A stretch of 64,000 bases of DNA from Thalassobacillus devorans MSP14. Lineage in GTDB: Bacteria; Bacillota; Bacilli; Bacillales; Halobacillaceae. Made by a program: the position numbers and the translations under genes. The notes under the pieces were generated by a model. It saw only the letters and a program-made list of their open reading frames with translations. It made no database searches and was not told where the DNA came from. The stretch spans positions 431,866-495,865 of the forward strand of contig NZ_KI543236.1 in NCBI RefSeq assembly GCF_000496835.1, given 5' to 3'. Of this stretch, positions 44,076-54,129 are shown piece after piece; the stretch's first letter is position 1; every line of letters begins with the position of its first letter.

Positions 44076-44132
44076 AGTGCCTAACCCCCCAGTGTGTTAA
44101 CGCTTTACTGCAGTGGGGGGTCAGGCGCTTAT
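44074..44132. repeat. Dispersed palindromic repeat, copy 11
   Basis: AAAGTGCCTAACCCCCCAGTG, TGTTAACGCTTTACTGCAG and TGGGGGGTCAGGCGCTT; near-consensus with six C and six G. It is the last copy seen in the window. Confidence 0.88.
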
Positions 44133-44164
44133 TTTTATATATCAATTTATTAAGGAAGGTTGCA

Positions 44165-44311
44165 ATGCAGGAAGGTAAAGAAAAGGTAGTACAGTTTAAG
44201 AGAAAGAAAAAAGTAAAATTAAGTACAATTTAGGAAGTTAAAGCAAATCATTCAAGAAAAAGAAAGGAGCTTCGCGAACGTTTTGATGAAATTATAAAGA
44301 AATATAGATGA
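44165..44311 (+). pseudogene. Tiny decayed open frame
   Basis: ATG after AAGGAAGG reads MQEGKEKVVQFKRKKKVKL, meets a TAG (about 44231), and continues in frame as KELRERFDEIIKKYR to a TGA. The basic, helical composition could be from a small DNA-binding protein. No family is recognised. The rest of 44133-44410 holds nothing else clear. Confidence 0.3.
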
Positions 44312-44410
44312 ACAAAATTGATATAATAGATGGAGTTAAGTCTATAATTAGTATTTTATGTTAAAATCATTGTATATTATATTGTTAAAACCAGTCATGA
44401 GGTGTGTTTT

Positions 44411-45667
44411 ATGGTGGTAATGTTAAACTATCCAGATAAAAAAAGAAAAATATCATATAGTTGGAGGGATATGCCTAAAAGGTGGGGACATAGTTTTCAT
44501 CCGATTTGCTCTTACTTAGCAATGTTTCCTCCCGGGGTACCTAGATACTTCATTGAACAGTTTACTAAACAAGGAGATGTAGTACTTGATCCTTTTTCCG
44601 GCAGAGGAACCGCTCCATTAGAAGCGTGTATAGCAGGCAGAATTGGTATAGGTGTTGATTTAAATCCATTGGCATATTTATTGACTAGAGCAAAAACTAC
44701 CCCCCCAAGTGTAGAGGAGTTATATAAAAGAGTAGAAGAGTTACGAAATGAGTATGTTAAACCTGATATAACGCAGATAAACAAAATTCCCTTGAAAATT
44801 AAAATGTTATATGATAATGAACTTACTTTGCCACAATTATTATTTATAAAAGAGAAGTTCTCAAATTGGAAAGAAAATTGCTCAAATGCAGATATATTTT
44901 TATTAGCTTGCTTAACAGGTATTATGCACGGGAAAGTTAATAAGTCTGGTACAAGTTATTTATCAATTAGTATGCCTAATACATTTTCAATGTCACCAAA
45001 CTATGTGAAAAATTACATAGAAAAACATGGACTAGTTAAGCCCAAGGTAGATGTGTTTGATCAACTATTAAAAAAAGTACAAAGGGTATATAAAGATAAT
45101 CAGCCAGTAGAACAAGGGTTTTCATACTTAGAAAATGCTAAGAATTTTTCTCGAATTAAAAATGAGCATATACAAAACGAAAATGTAAAAATGATTTTCA
45201 CTTCTCCACCTTACCTAAAGGTTGTTAATTATGGAACATTCAATTGGATTAGATTGTGGTTATTAGGGGAGGATATTGATTTAATCGATAAAAGCTTAAA
45301 GCTAGATGATAATCATACACTATCCGGATATGTGAATTTCATGCTTGATATAATTAGAGAGAGTGAAAAAGTTTTGCAAGATGGAGGATTAGCATGCTTC
45401 GTTATTGGAGATGTAGCAAAACCAGGTAAAGACCCATTGAACTTAGCAGAGTATGTTTGGGAGAATGTCAAATTTGAAACAAATCTCAACCTTTATGGAA
45501 TAGTTGAAGATCACCTCCCATCTAAAGATAAAGTAACTAGGATTTGGGGAAAGACTCAAGGGAAAGCTACATCTATAGACAGAGTGTTAGTATTGTATAA
45601 AGGTGTTGCTCCTGACCTCAATTACAGTTTAAGGTCAAAGAAAATATTGAAGAAATACAATTTTTAA
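44411..45667 (+). CDS. DNA methyltransferase 2 (SPPY type), DISARM-adjacent
   Basis: A 418-residue amino-methyltransferase with SAM motif DPFSGRGTAP (about residues 60-69), VDLNPLAYLL (motif II) and catalytic TSPPYL (about 264-269), giving an FxGxG-first layout with ~195 residues between, the probable target-recognition region. It is not similar over its length to methyltransferase 1. The ATG at 44411 follows GAGGTG. It lies directly before the DISARM core but a strong terminator (45766-45815) separates them. In known class 2 DISARM the methyltransferase is cytosine-5 type; none is visible here, so this enzyme may take that role. Confidence 0.85.
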   Translation: MVVMLNYPDKKRKISYSWRDMPKRWGHSFHPICSYLAMFPPGVPRYFIEQFTKQGDVVLDPFSGRGTAPLEACIAGRIGIGVDLNPLAYLLTRAKTTPPSVEELYKRVEELRNEYVKPDITQINKIPLKIKMLYDNELTLPQLLFIKEKFSNWKENCSNADIFLLACLTGIMHGKVNKSGTSYLSISMPNTFSMSPNYVKNYIEKHGLVKPKVDVFDQLLKKVQRVYKDNQPVEQGFSYLENAKNFSRIKNEHIQNENVKMIFTSPPYLKVVNYGTFNWIRLWLLGEDIDLIDKSLKLDDNHTLSGYVNFMLDIIRESEKVLQDGGLACFVIGDVAKPGKDPLNLAEYVWENVKFETNLNLYGIVEDHLPSKDKVTRIWGKTQGKATSIDRVLVLYKGVAPDLNYSLRSKKILKKYNF

Positions 45668-45765
45668 AGTTAGCAGTATATATGATTTTGGAGCTTCGTT
45701 TCATGTAACACCATATCTTATAGTTTTTTGGCTTAACTGTTGAACAATAATTTAATGTTTTTTAA

Positions 45766-45815
45766 AACAAACAATACTCCCTCATGCACTGCATGAAGGG
45801 GTATTGTTTGTTTTT
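45766..45815 (+). terminator. Terminator between methyltransferase 2 and drmE
   Basis: AACAAACAATAC pairs perfectly with GTATTGTTTGTT, with CCTCATGCA/TGCATGAAGG inside and TTTTG after. The DISARM core therefore has its own promoter, probably in the AT-rich 45816-45920. Confidence 0.85.
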
Positions 45816-45932
45816 GAACACAAATAATATTCAAAAAATTCGTTAAAGAAATGGTGCAAAAATTGGAAAAACCTTTTGTTAGTACTTAGATTACTTTAAA
45901 ATAGAAATATATGTATTTAAGAGGTGGTTATT

Positions 45933-48701
45933 TTGAACCGATTAACTAATGAGCAGAGGCTGGAGGCAAATAAATCTATCACCCCAAACAAGATTGTTTT
46001 GAATGAAAATATAAAAGAAGATGATTTGAGTAATTTTCTGGAGTTTTCTAATAGTGATTATGCAAGAGGTATGCTTAATCATGAAAAGTATGGGTTAACT
46101 GAATCAATTCAAACTCTGGATTCAGATAAAAAAACTGCTAAAGTAGAAGTGTTCGATATAGATAATATTATTTTAACAACTTCTTTTAAGGCCTTTTTAG
46201 AGTCTAAGAAAGAAAAGAATAAAGGTGATATCATTTATTCTATACCTCCGTACTCTTATGGCTTTTCATTATTATTATCTTTTCATTTAGTACTACAGCA
46301 TTTAGCAGGGAGTTTGACTAAAATTAATGAGGGCCGATTTAAACCGGGTACTGGAATATTAGTGCTTTCAGATAATATAGAAATGCTATCACACATATGG
46401 AGAACCTCAATTAACAAGAACTTTTTGAGAAAGTTTGTAAATATTTTTAATATTGAGGCTGATAAATTTAAGTTGTTTAACTTTAATGATTCTTCTTCTG
46501 AGAAAAGAAAACAAAATTTGAAAGATGATAGTCTACCCTGGATTGCATTTTATCGTGCATATAGACATAAGCTTCCCGAGAAATTAGAAAAAGAACCACA
46601 AGTTATTATAATTGACCTTCTACCATTTCATCACCGAAAAAGAGCATTGAATCTTCTAAAGTGGGCTCAATCTAAAGCAGAACATGTGATTGTTGTTGGG
46701 CCATGTAATGATGATACTTCATTAACCATAGCTAATAGAATAGGTTTAAGTATTCCAATCACCTACAATACCTTAGAAGAACTTACAAATACCTTTCAGT
46801 TAAACAAAAAATCTTTACCTAGCCCAATTTCTTCAGCATGGAGCTTGCAAACCTCTATTCCATTTATTAAAGAGGCCCGAAAAATAGTTAATATAAATTC
46901 AGTTAGAGGTATGAGAAGTTTTCACGAAAAAGTTTCTTATATATATAGTCTCATTTCTAAGTCTTATAAAAAAAATGGCTACCAGCCTAAGAGCTTTAAA
47001 AAAATTAGTAGTTTATTTACAAAAATTCTTTCTAGTCCTATACCTTTAAACTGGTATGAGAGGACGTTATGGCCTAGTACTAAACCTACAATAAAAGAAC
47101 TCATAAATACTTTTTCAAAGATTCCTAGCGAAGACTTTGAAGAAGAAGTAATAACTCATACACTAATGCCAGATTTAATTGATTGTGTCAGGGATGTATA
47201 TGAAGATTTATATCAAATGGATGCAACTCCAAGAGGAGTTCTATTATGTGAAGTATTAAATAATAATCTAAAAGATAATAAGAAAATACTTATTATTGTT
47301 TCAGAAAAGATTATTTCTAATGAATTGAAAGTTTGGTTGAGAAGTTATATGGAATTAGGCTTAGATCAGCTAAATAAGATTGATGTAGTAACACAAAAAG
47401 AATGGGCTGAAAAACAAATTAAAGAAATATATTTAGAAGAATCACTTGAACCAGATGTAATAATTTTAACTAACCCTTGGGTAAAAAAGTATATTAGTTC
47501 ATTTTATTACTCAAATAAGACTGAAATGAATATATTGGAACTTTATAATGAGCTACCTTTATTAAAGTATCAAATAAATAAAATTAAAGATAACCCATAT
47601 GGAGAGCAATTTAAAAATAGCTTCTACAAATTGTTTGGCGATAGTTTAAATTATACTTCTGTAAATAATTTAATTTTTGATATTAAACACCATGAGTATA
47701 ACTTAAATGAGTTGGTTAAAGGCAATATGGATTCCTCAATTGAGACAAAAAATAAGATAATCGAACGTTTTGATGACCAAAGGTTAATAAAAATAATTAG
47801 TGAAGGAATAAGTGACGAGAATATTAACTTATCAGAAATAGTGAATTCAACTATTGATACTCAAGGGAGTGTATTTTTCAATTGTGTGAAAATAAGAATC
47901 AAGGAGAAGTTTGTTCATAGTGTTAATGATAAATATACGTTCTTACCACTCGAACAGAAAGTAAAGGCTAAATTATTTAATGAAGATGAGGTTAAAAATG
48001 TAAAGCCTTTGGAGCTTAAATCTGGTGATATTTGGATTAAAATTAACAAAGACGAAAGAGAAGAGCTGTTTAATGAAGTTTTAAAATTATCATCAAATAC
48101 ATTATTTATGCGATGGATAGAGTCAAATATTAGCGAATGGAAAGATATGATGAATGTTTTGTGGCACAAATATCATAGAAGTGGTAATTATAAAAGACAC
48201 ACTCAAGAATTAATACTTAATGAAATTAATAGGGTTGGGGGGGAAGTAAAGTCAACTCTAACAGTATCTAATTGGGTTAATGGTAATGTGAATTTAGTTA
48301 GATCATATAAAAATCTTTTAGCAATTGCTACTTTATTAGAAGACCAGAAGTATCTAGACCGTGTTCAATCAATATTTAAAGCAATGAAAGAGCTATGGGG
48401 AATTCATATTGCATTAGGGAAATCCCTTGGGAAAATGGCGTCTGAACAAGCGGGAGAATATATTGGGAGTGGATGGTTAGAGGATTTAGGTTGGATTGAC
48501 CTAGGAAATGAAATTAGAATTTCGAAGAACGACCTTATGGATTTATTGAGCTTTTTTGAAGTAGAACAAGTAGAAGCCGAAAAAGAATATAGTGCAGATG
48601 CACGTATAGTAGGTAAGGTTTTAACCAGTAAAAAGTGTGAAGAGTTCTATAAAGGAGGCATTGTTAAATATGGAAAGCAATCAAATTTTAAAAAACAATG
48701 A
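45933..48701 (+). CDS. drmE: DISARM protein DrmE
   Basis: A ~922-residue protein of unknown fold, assigned by its place as the gene before drmA in class 2 DISARM order drmE-drmA-drmB-drmC and by its size. TTG 45933 has GAGGTGG five bases upstream and is preferred to GTG 45924, which overlaps that site. It has an alpha/beta look in the first third, with strands such as TGILVLSDNIEML, VIIIDLLPF and HVIVVGP, as in helicase- or nucleotide-binding-like folds, but no Walker motif. It ends 32 bp inside drmA, so the two are coupled. DrmE's biochemical job is not known. Confidence 0.75.
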   Translation: MNRLTNEQRLEANKSITPNKIVLNENIKEDDLSNFLEFSNSDYARGMLNHEKYGLTESIQTLDSDKKTAKVEVFDIDNIILTTSFKAFLESKKEKNKGDIIYSIPPYSYGFSLLLSFHLVLQHLAGSLTKINEGRFKPGTGILVLSDNIEMLSHIWRTSINKNFLRKFVNIFNIEADKFKLFNFNDSSSEKRKQNLKDDSLPWIAFYRAYRHKLPEKLEKEPQVIIIDLLPFHHRKRALNLLKWAQSKAEHVIVVGPCNDDTSLTIANRIGLSIPITYNTLEELTNTFQLNKKSLPSPISSAWSLQTSIPFIKEARKIVNINSVRGMRSFHEKVSYIYSLISKSYKKNGYQPKSFKKISSLFTKILSSPIPLNWYERTLWPSTKPTIKELINTFSKIPSEDFEEEVITHTLMPDLIDCVRDVYEDLYQMDATPRGVLLCEVLNNNLKDNKKILIIVSEKIISNELKVWLRSYMELGLDQLNKIDVVTQKEWAEKQIKEIYLEESLEPDVIILTNPWVKKYISSFYYSNKTEMNILELYNELPLLKYQINKIKDNPYGEQFKNSFYKLFGDSLNYTSVNNLIFDIKHHEYNLNELVKGNMDSSIETKNKIIERFDDQRLIKIISEGISDENINLSEIVNSTIDTQGSVFFNCVKIRIKEKFVHSVNDKYTFLPLEQKVKAKLFNEDEVKNVKPLELKSGDIWIKINKDEREELFNEVLKLSSNTLFMRWIESNISEWKDMMNVLWHKYHRSGNYKRHTQELILNEINRVGGEVKSTLTVSNWVNGNVNLVRSYKNLLAIATLLEDQKYLDRVQSIFKAMKELWGIHIALGKSLGKMASEQAGEYIGSGWLEDLGWIDLGNEIRISKNDLMDLLSFFEVEQVEAEKEYSADARIVGKVLTSKKCEEFYKGGIVKYGKQSNFKKQ

Positions 48702-51700
48702 TGAAAAAAAATTCGTGGAACATATGGAGAACGTATTAAAGAAGGGGCTTAAAGGTTCAGAAGAATATTTGGTTACTGGTGAAGAACCTTCTAAAAGGTT
48801 TTTTTCAGGTGTGCTCTTCCCAAATTATGAGTTTACAAATCAAGTATCAACTGAAAATGGAGTCGATCCCCAGCCTCAATTTAAAAGTTTGGCTAAGAAC
48901 TGTAACATGGGCTTAGAGTTTTTAGTTGGTCCAAGTGAGGATATCGTGAAAGGTACTATATCAGGTAAGTTTAATCTTTATCCGCGCTTTTTTCCAGAGT
49001 TTAAACAACAAATGGATTCACTTGATTATTTAAATGAAGATTATATTGAACACAAACAAACAATAAAACCGGAAAATCAAGATAGGGATAAAGGGTTAAA
49101 ATTATTAGAAAGATATGAACAATATGAAGTAAAATTTAACCTTGAATTTAATATAGATATAAACAATTTAGAAAAACAGGAATTATCTCTTAGAGAATTT
49201 ATTGAAAAAGCGACTATAAAACTATCAGATAGAGAGGATAGTTTTTCAGTAAAAGAAGACTATATAGCTAAAACTGGGGTAGTTGCACTAAATAAAAAGC
49301 CTGCAGATTATCAAGAGTTCAATGACTTCATTAACAAAATTAGAGATAAAAATCTAAACTTTCCTGATTGGGATGGACGTATTTTTATTGATCCAGTGTT
49401 TTATAAAGGAAAGCATGGAGAAGACTTAATTAAGGTAAGCTGTAATCTAATTAATCAAACTTTAGTACCAAACCTTCAAGAGGGGGAAAAACCAAGTGGT
49501 CACTCACTGGAGTTTTTTGATACCACATTTGCTATAAATTTGGAAAAAGGGAATCATGTGTCATTTGAATTTGATGGTGCGATAGATGATTATAAATTCG
49601 ATAAAGAGTATAAAGTGAAAGGCATTAATTGTGTGGGTTTATCAAATTATAAGAAAGAAAACCTTTTTCTCTATACAGAATCAATACCTTCATTCTTTCA
49701 AGATTATTATCGTACTAAGTCAGATTTAGCGGTGAAGTTTACAGACCTATTTACTGAGGATACCTTATTTACATCTTTAGAAAATATTTTATATGAGATG
49801 AAAAAATTTCATCATCAATGGAAAGGTTTTATTGATAATAAAGGTGATCAAGAAGTTAAGTTTAGCACTGAAGATGAATTGAAAAAGTGTATTAAAGATA
49901 TGAAAGAGTTTGAGGAAGAAATTGAATCCTTTGCATTAGGAATATATTCTTTAAAAAAAGAACAGAAGTTATTGGACGCTTTTATAATAATGAATAAGGT
50001 CTTTCATGAATCAGTAGAAGGAAAATATGATTCTTGGAGGCTCTTCCAAATTGTCTTTATTGTTAGGATTTTACCAAGTTTGTACTATAGGGAAATGTCT
50101 GAAGATGAACATAGGAAAGAGGAAATTTATAAATCCTCCCAATATGCTGATGTTTTATGGTTCCCCACTGGAGGAGGTAAAACAGAGGCTTATCTTGGTT
50201 TAATTATTACTACTTTATTTTATGATCGCTTAAGAGGTAAGCAAAGGGGATGTAGCTCTTGGATTAGATTCCCTCTTAGAATGCTTTCAAAGAACCAGTT
50301 AGATCGATTGGCAAAAGTTATTATATACGCAGAGAAGTATAGACAAGAAAATAATTTTATAGATAAAGGAGTGCCTTTTTCAATAGGTTTTTTCGCAGGA
50401 GGAAGCAATACAGATAATTTTCTTAAGGGAAAAGTAATGAAAAAGTATTTTGAAAATGAGAGAACAAAAATGCGGAAAATGCTAATTCATAAATGTCCAA
50501 TGTGCAAAAATAAATTAAATTTAGAGTTTGATCAGAGTGCTTGGAGATTTATACATAGGTGTACAAATGATAATTGCTTTGTGGCAAAAAGTAATATTTT
50601 GAAGGGGCATATCCCTGTATATATTACTGATTCAGAAGTTTATCGTTTTGTACCAAGTGTGTTGTGTGGAACGGTTGATAAGCTAGCTATATTAGGAAGG
50701 TATAGAGAATTCTCTCATATTTTTGGCCAAGTTGGAGGGATATGTTCTAAGCATGGCTATTACTCAGATAGATGTATTGTAGGAATGTACGATGAATATC
50801 AGTCTTGTAATGAACAAGCAAAGTCAACTTTAAAGCACAAAAAGATAGTGCAAGATATTAGAAAAACATTTTATGATCCTGTGCCATTATTATTTATACA
50901 AGACGAATTACATTTACTTAAAGAAGAATTAGGTGCTCTTAATGGACACTATGAAGGAGCATTAAACGAAATGGCTCGCTCTTTTGGGAAAAGTGAAACT
51001 CATTTACCAAAAATCATTGCTGCAACAGCAACTATTGAATCGTATGAACATCATATTAATCATCTATACTTACGTCCACCGAGAAAGTATCCGTCAATGG
51101 GATATAAAAAAGGGGAGTCTTTTTATGCAACAAGTACTCCCAAAATTAAAAGGAGACTGTACTTGGGGGTATTACCTCATTCTCGTTCGCAAGAGGAGGT
51201 AATTGGTAGAACGCTGTATTTATATCAAAATGAAATAAAGAGGCTATATTCTACAGGCAATTATAAATACTTTAATTTTGAGACTATAAAATCTGAGAAG
51301 GATTTTGAAGAACTTCTCTCACTTTATGATCTATCTACAATCTATGTTAATAAAAAAGCTACTGGAAATGATATATCTAGAAGAGTGGAAGAGTTGCAGT
51401 CGCTAGGAATAAACTTGAAGTCTGAAATTTTAACTGGCGAAAATGATATGGATAAAATAATTGAAGTCATGGATAAAATTGAGTCACAAGGTGTTGAAGT
51501 GAATTTTAGAGAAAAGCTTAATTTACTAATAGCTACAAGTTTAATTAGTCACGGTGTCGACCTCGATAGAATTAACAATTTCTTTATGGCTGGTATGCCA
51601 TCAAAACAAGCTGAGTATATACAAGCATCTAGTAGATCTGCTAGATCCCATGTTGGCATAGTACTAGTAAGTTTTAGGCCAAATGACTTAAGAGAACGTT

Positions 51701-52206
51701 CACAATATCAATTTTTTATGCAAAATCATGAGTTTATGGATAGACTAGTTGACCCAGTTCCAATTAATCGGCATTCCTTAAAGGCAGTGGAGAGGTCGTT
51801 GCCTGGCTTACTATCTGGAATACTTTTAAACATTCATTCACAAAATCATAATAAGACTATTTATAATTGTGGCTTATTTCGTGATTATGTTGCTTTGAAT
51901 ACAAGTGGAAATAATTCGGTGAGATTGCATTTAATTGAGCAGTTGAAACGTATTTACGGAACAGACAACGATTATTTTACGCTAGCAGCTAAAACTAAAG
52001 TAAATGTATTAGTAGAACAATTATTCAAAGAAAAAGAACATTTGTTATTAACTAAATCATCAACTATAAAACTAAAAGATGAACAAGCACTCAATCCTAT
52101 TACAAGTTTTAGAGATATAGAAGAAGGTATTGAACTTAGAATGGATACTGAAACTTCACATATTTTAAGAAATGCTTCTCTAGTAAGTGAAAGGAGGAAA
52201 GATTAG
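48670..52206 (+). CDS. drmA: DISARM helicase DrmA
   Basis: A ~1178-residue SF2-type helicase. Walker A is FPTGGGKTEAYLGLI (about 498-512); motif II is DELH (745-748) in FIQDELHLLKEE; IIAATATIE gives motif III; the C-terminal RecA domain has LIATSLISHGVD and QASSRSARSHVG (motifs V and VI). A Cys cluster (HKCPMCKN, then HRCTNDNC) between the ATPase motifs is probably a zinc site. The ~490-residue N-terminal region is DrmA-specific. ATG 48670 follows AAAGGAGG by 11 bases. In DISARM, DrmA with DrmB senses and blocks entering unmethylated phage DNA. The stop overlaps the drmB start by one base. Confidence 0.88.
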   Translation: MESNQILKNNDEKKFVEHMENVLKKGLKGSEEYLVTGEEPSKRFFSGVLFPNYEFTNQVSTENGVDPQPQFKSLAKNCNMGLEFLVGPSEDIVKGTISGKFNLYPRFFPEFKQQMDSLDYLNEDYIEHKQTIKPENQDRDKGLKLLERYEQYEVKFNLEFNIDINNLEKQELSLREFIEKATIKLSDREDSFSVKEDYIAKTGVVALNKKPADYQEFNDFINKIRDKNLNFPDWDGRIFIDPVFYKGKHGEDLIKVSCNLINQTLVPNLQEGEKPSGHSLEFFDTTFAINLEKGNHVSFEFDGAIDDYKFDKEYKVKGINCVGLSNYKKENLFLYTESIPSFFQDYYRTKSDLAVKFTDLFTEDTLFTSLENILYEMKKFHHQWKGFIDNKGDQEVKFSTEDELKKCIKDMKEFEEEIESFALGIYSLKKEQKLLDAFIIMNKVFHESVEGKYDSWRLFQIVFIVRILPSLYYREMSEDEHRKEEIYKSSQYADVLWFPTGGGKTEAYLGLIITTLFYDRLRGKQRGCSSWIRFPLRMLSKNQLDRLAKVIIYAEKYRQENNFIDKGVPFSIGFFAGGSNTDNFLKGKVMKKYFENERTKMRKMLIHKCPMCKNKLNLEFDQSAWRFIHRCTNDNCFVAKSNILKGHIPVYITDSEVYRFVPSVLCGTVDKLAILGRYREFSHIFGQVGGICSKHGYYSDRCIVGMYDEYQSCNEQAKSTLKHKKIVQDIRKTFYDPVPLLFIQDELHLLKEELGALNGHYEGALNEMARSFGKSETHLPKIIAATATIESYEHHINHLYLRPPRKYPSMGYKKGESFYATSTPKIKRRLYLGVLPHSRSQEEVIGRTLYLYQNEIKRLYSTGNYKYFNFETIKSEKDFEELLSLYDLSTIYVNKKATGNDISRRVEELQSLGINLKSEILTGENDMDKIIEVMDKIESQGVEVNFREKLNLLIATSLISHGVDLDRINNFFMAGMPSKQAEYIQASSRSARSHVGIVLVSFRPNDLRERSQYQFFMQNHEFMDRLVDPVPINRHSLKAVERSLPGLLSGILLNIHSQNHNKTIYNCGLFRDYVALNTSGNNSVRLHLIEQLKRIYGTDNDYFTLAAKTKVNVLVEQLFKEKEHLLLTKSSTIKLKDEQALNPITSFRDIEEGIELRMDTETSHILRNASLVSERRKD

Positions 52207-54110
52207 TGAGAAAAATAAAAAGAGGAAAAAGTCAAATAATGTTTAGACACCTTCCAGAATCAGTTTTCATGGAAGATAAAAGGTGGTATAAAGTAACAAA
52301 TTTAAAGGTTAATAAGTTAAGTGAAAATACTAGCCATTTACTTAAAGCTGTAAAGAAATATGTTTCAGATTGGTCATTAAATTCTGATCTAAACAATAAC
52401 TTATTCCCAGATGTAGATGAACTTTATTATTTTGGAGAAGTAGATGAGGTTGAGTACTCTCTGTTTCCATTTGTTTTTTATTGTCAAAACCAAAATTGTA
52501 ATAACGTTCATGAATACTACTCTATAGAAGATATTTCACGAAAAAACCCGGAACTTAGATGCCAGTTTTGTAAGAAAAGTAATATTAAACAATATCCGTA
52601 TGCACTAATCCATAAAAATGGAGACTTACAGTCCATATCTGTAAAGAAAAATAAAAACGCGAAAAAATGGTATGACAAGTATGATGGAATAAGGATGAAA
52701 GATACAAGAAGGTTTACTACAGCAACTTGGTATAATTATAAGAATCATAAATCTCTTGGAGAATTAGGAACAAAAACCACACAATTACCCATAACGAATG
52801 ACATGAAAAAGAATAATCAACGCTTTTTAGGTGGTACTCATTTAGCTGAGGGGGATATTCATTATCCAGCATTACTGACTATGGTAAATTTAGAACAAGA
52901 AAAAATGATAGACAGGCGAAATAATGAAAATTTCCCATTCATACAAATGGCAGGGCTATTAGGGTTAAATTCAATAAAAACTGATGATTACGGTAAAAAC
53001 TTTGAATTAAAAAATGAAAACGACACAATTCAAGCGATGTTAAATTCCGCTAGTAATGAAAGTGAACGGGAAATTATTTTGAATACATTGAAGAAAGCAA
53101 ATATAAGCACACAATATTCAGAAGAAGGGATAATAAAAGAAATAAATGATATTTTCAATAATGAGTTTCCAAAAGATAATGTAGTAAATGATAGGTTGCT
53201 TCATGAATTTTTATACACTTGGTATGAAAATGGTGGTCAAACTCTAAATAAAAAAATAGAGGAATCAAGTTTAAGAGGAGACTATGTACAAGAAACAACT
53301 CTGTTTAACGCAAAAAAAGAATTAGGAAATTTAGGAATTGAAGAAGTAGCCTTATTAGAGAAGTTTCCGGTAATTACTTTAGGAATAGGTTACACTAGAA
53401 AATCATTTGATAGAAATAAATCTATTCTAAATCCTTTTTCTCATAATATAAGTTCAAGACCTTATACTCTTATTCCTGTCCTCAAAAATGAAAATGAAGC
53501 AATAGTATTTAAGATGGATGCTTTAAGAATATATAAATGGCTAGAACTCAATAGCTTAATAGAGGGAAAGAAAAATCCTGAAAATAGTAAAGAAGCCCAT
53601 ACAATGCTATATAGTAAATTAGAGTTGGCTGGTAAGGATAAACAAGATTTGGCAATGATGGATCCCTCAGATTATATTAACAATAAAGATTTATTTGCAA
53701 CTATAATAACTTTTCAACTGACCCATACATTAATGCATATGTTGCTTCACGCAGGTAAATCTATCATAGGATTAGATGTAGATAGCATGGCAGAATATAT
53801 ATTCCCTTCTGCACTTTCAGGGGCTATTTATGTATCGAAACTTCAAGGAGGAGGAATGGGTGCTTTAATAGCCGCATTTGAAAATGATCTGGAAAGATGG
53901 ATAAGAAATACTTATGAAAAATCACAAACATGCTTATATGACCCCATATGTAAAGGGCAACAAGGGGCTTGCCATGCTTGTTCTTATCTGAAATTTTCAT
54001 GTGATCATTTTAACAGGGCGTTGAGTAGAAACTTACTAATGGGTGGAAACATTGGTGGAAAAGAAATTGTAGGTTTTTATTCGAAAAAATTAGATGATTT
54101 CATGAATTAA
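52206..54110 (+). CDS. drmB: DISARM protein DrmB (DUF1998)
   Basis: A 634-residue protein with a DUF1998 domain near its C terminus: FQLTHTLMHMLLHAGKSIIG, GGGMGALIAAFE, and the Cys set CLYDPICKGQQGACHACSYL, likely zinc-binding. A second zinc ribbon lies near the N terminus (CQNQNC at ~93, CQFC at ~122). DrmB forms a complex with DrmA and gates DNA loading. GTG 52206 overlaps the drmA stop and has AGGAGGAAAG upstream. All family landmarks are present, so it should be functional. Confidence 0.88.
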   Translation: MRKIKRGKSQIMFRHLPESVFMEDKRWYKVTNLKVNKLSENTSHLLKAVKKYVSDWSLNSDLNNNLFPDVDELYYFGEVDEVEYSLFPFVFYCQNQNCNNVHEYYSIEDISRKNPELRCQFCKKSNIKQYPYALIHKNGDLQSISVKKNKNAKKWYDKYDGIRMKDTRRFTTATWYNYKNHKSLGELGTKTTQLPITNDMKKNNQRFLGGTHLAEGDIHYPALLTMVNLEQEKMIDRRNNENFPFIQMAGLLGLNSIKTDDYGKNFELKNENDTIQAMLNSASNESEREIILNTLKKANISTQYSEEGIIKEINDIFNNEFPKDNVVNDRLLHEFLYTWYENGGQTLNKKIEESSLRGDYVQETTLFNAKKELGNLGIEEVALLEKFPVITLGIGYTRKSFDRNKSILNPFSHNISSRPYTLIPVLKNENEAIVFKMDALRIYKWLELNSLIEGKKNPENSKEAHTMLYSKLELAGKDKQDLAMMDPSDYINNKDLFATIITFQLTHTLMHMLLHAGKSIIGLDVDSMAEYIFPSALSGAIYVSKLQGGGMGALIAAFENDLERWIRNTYEKSQTCLYDPICKGQQGACHACSYLKFSCDHFNRALSRNLLMGGNIGGKEIVGFYSKKLDDFMN

Positions 54111-54129
54111 CATAGAAAGGATTATTATT

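Noticed and set aside
2024-44132. Repeated palindromes as a CRISPR array or tandem repeat
   Set aside because: Copies are scattered kilobases apart with no spacers of equal length and no cas genes; they form a dispersed element family.
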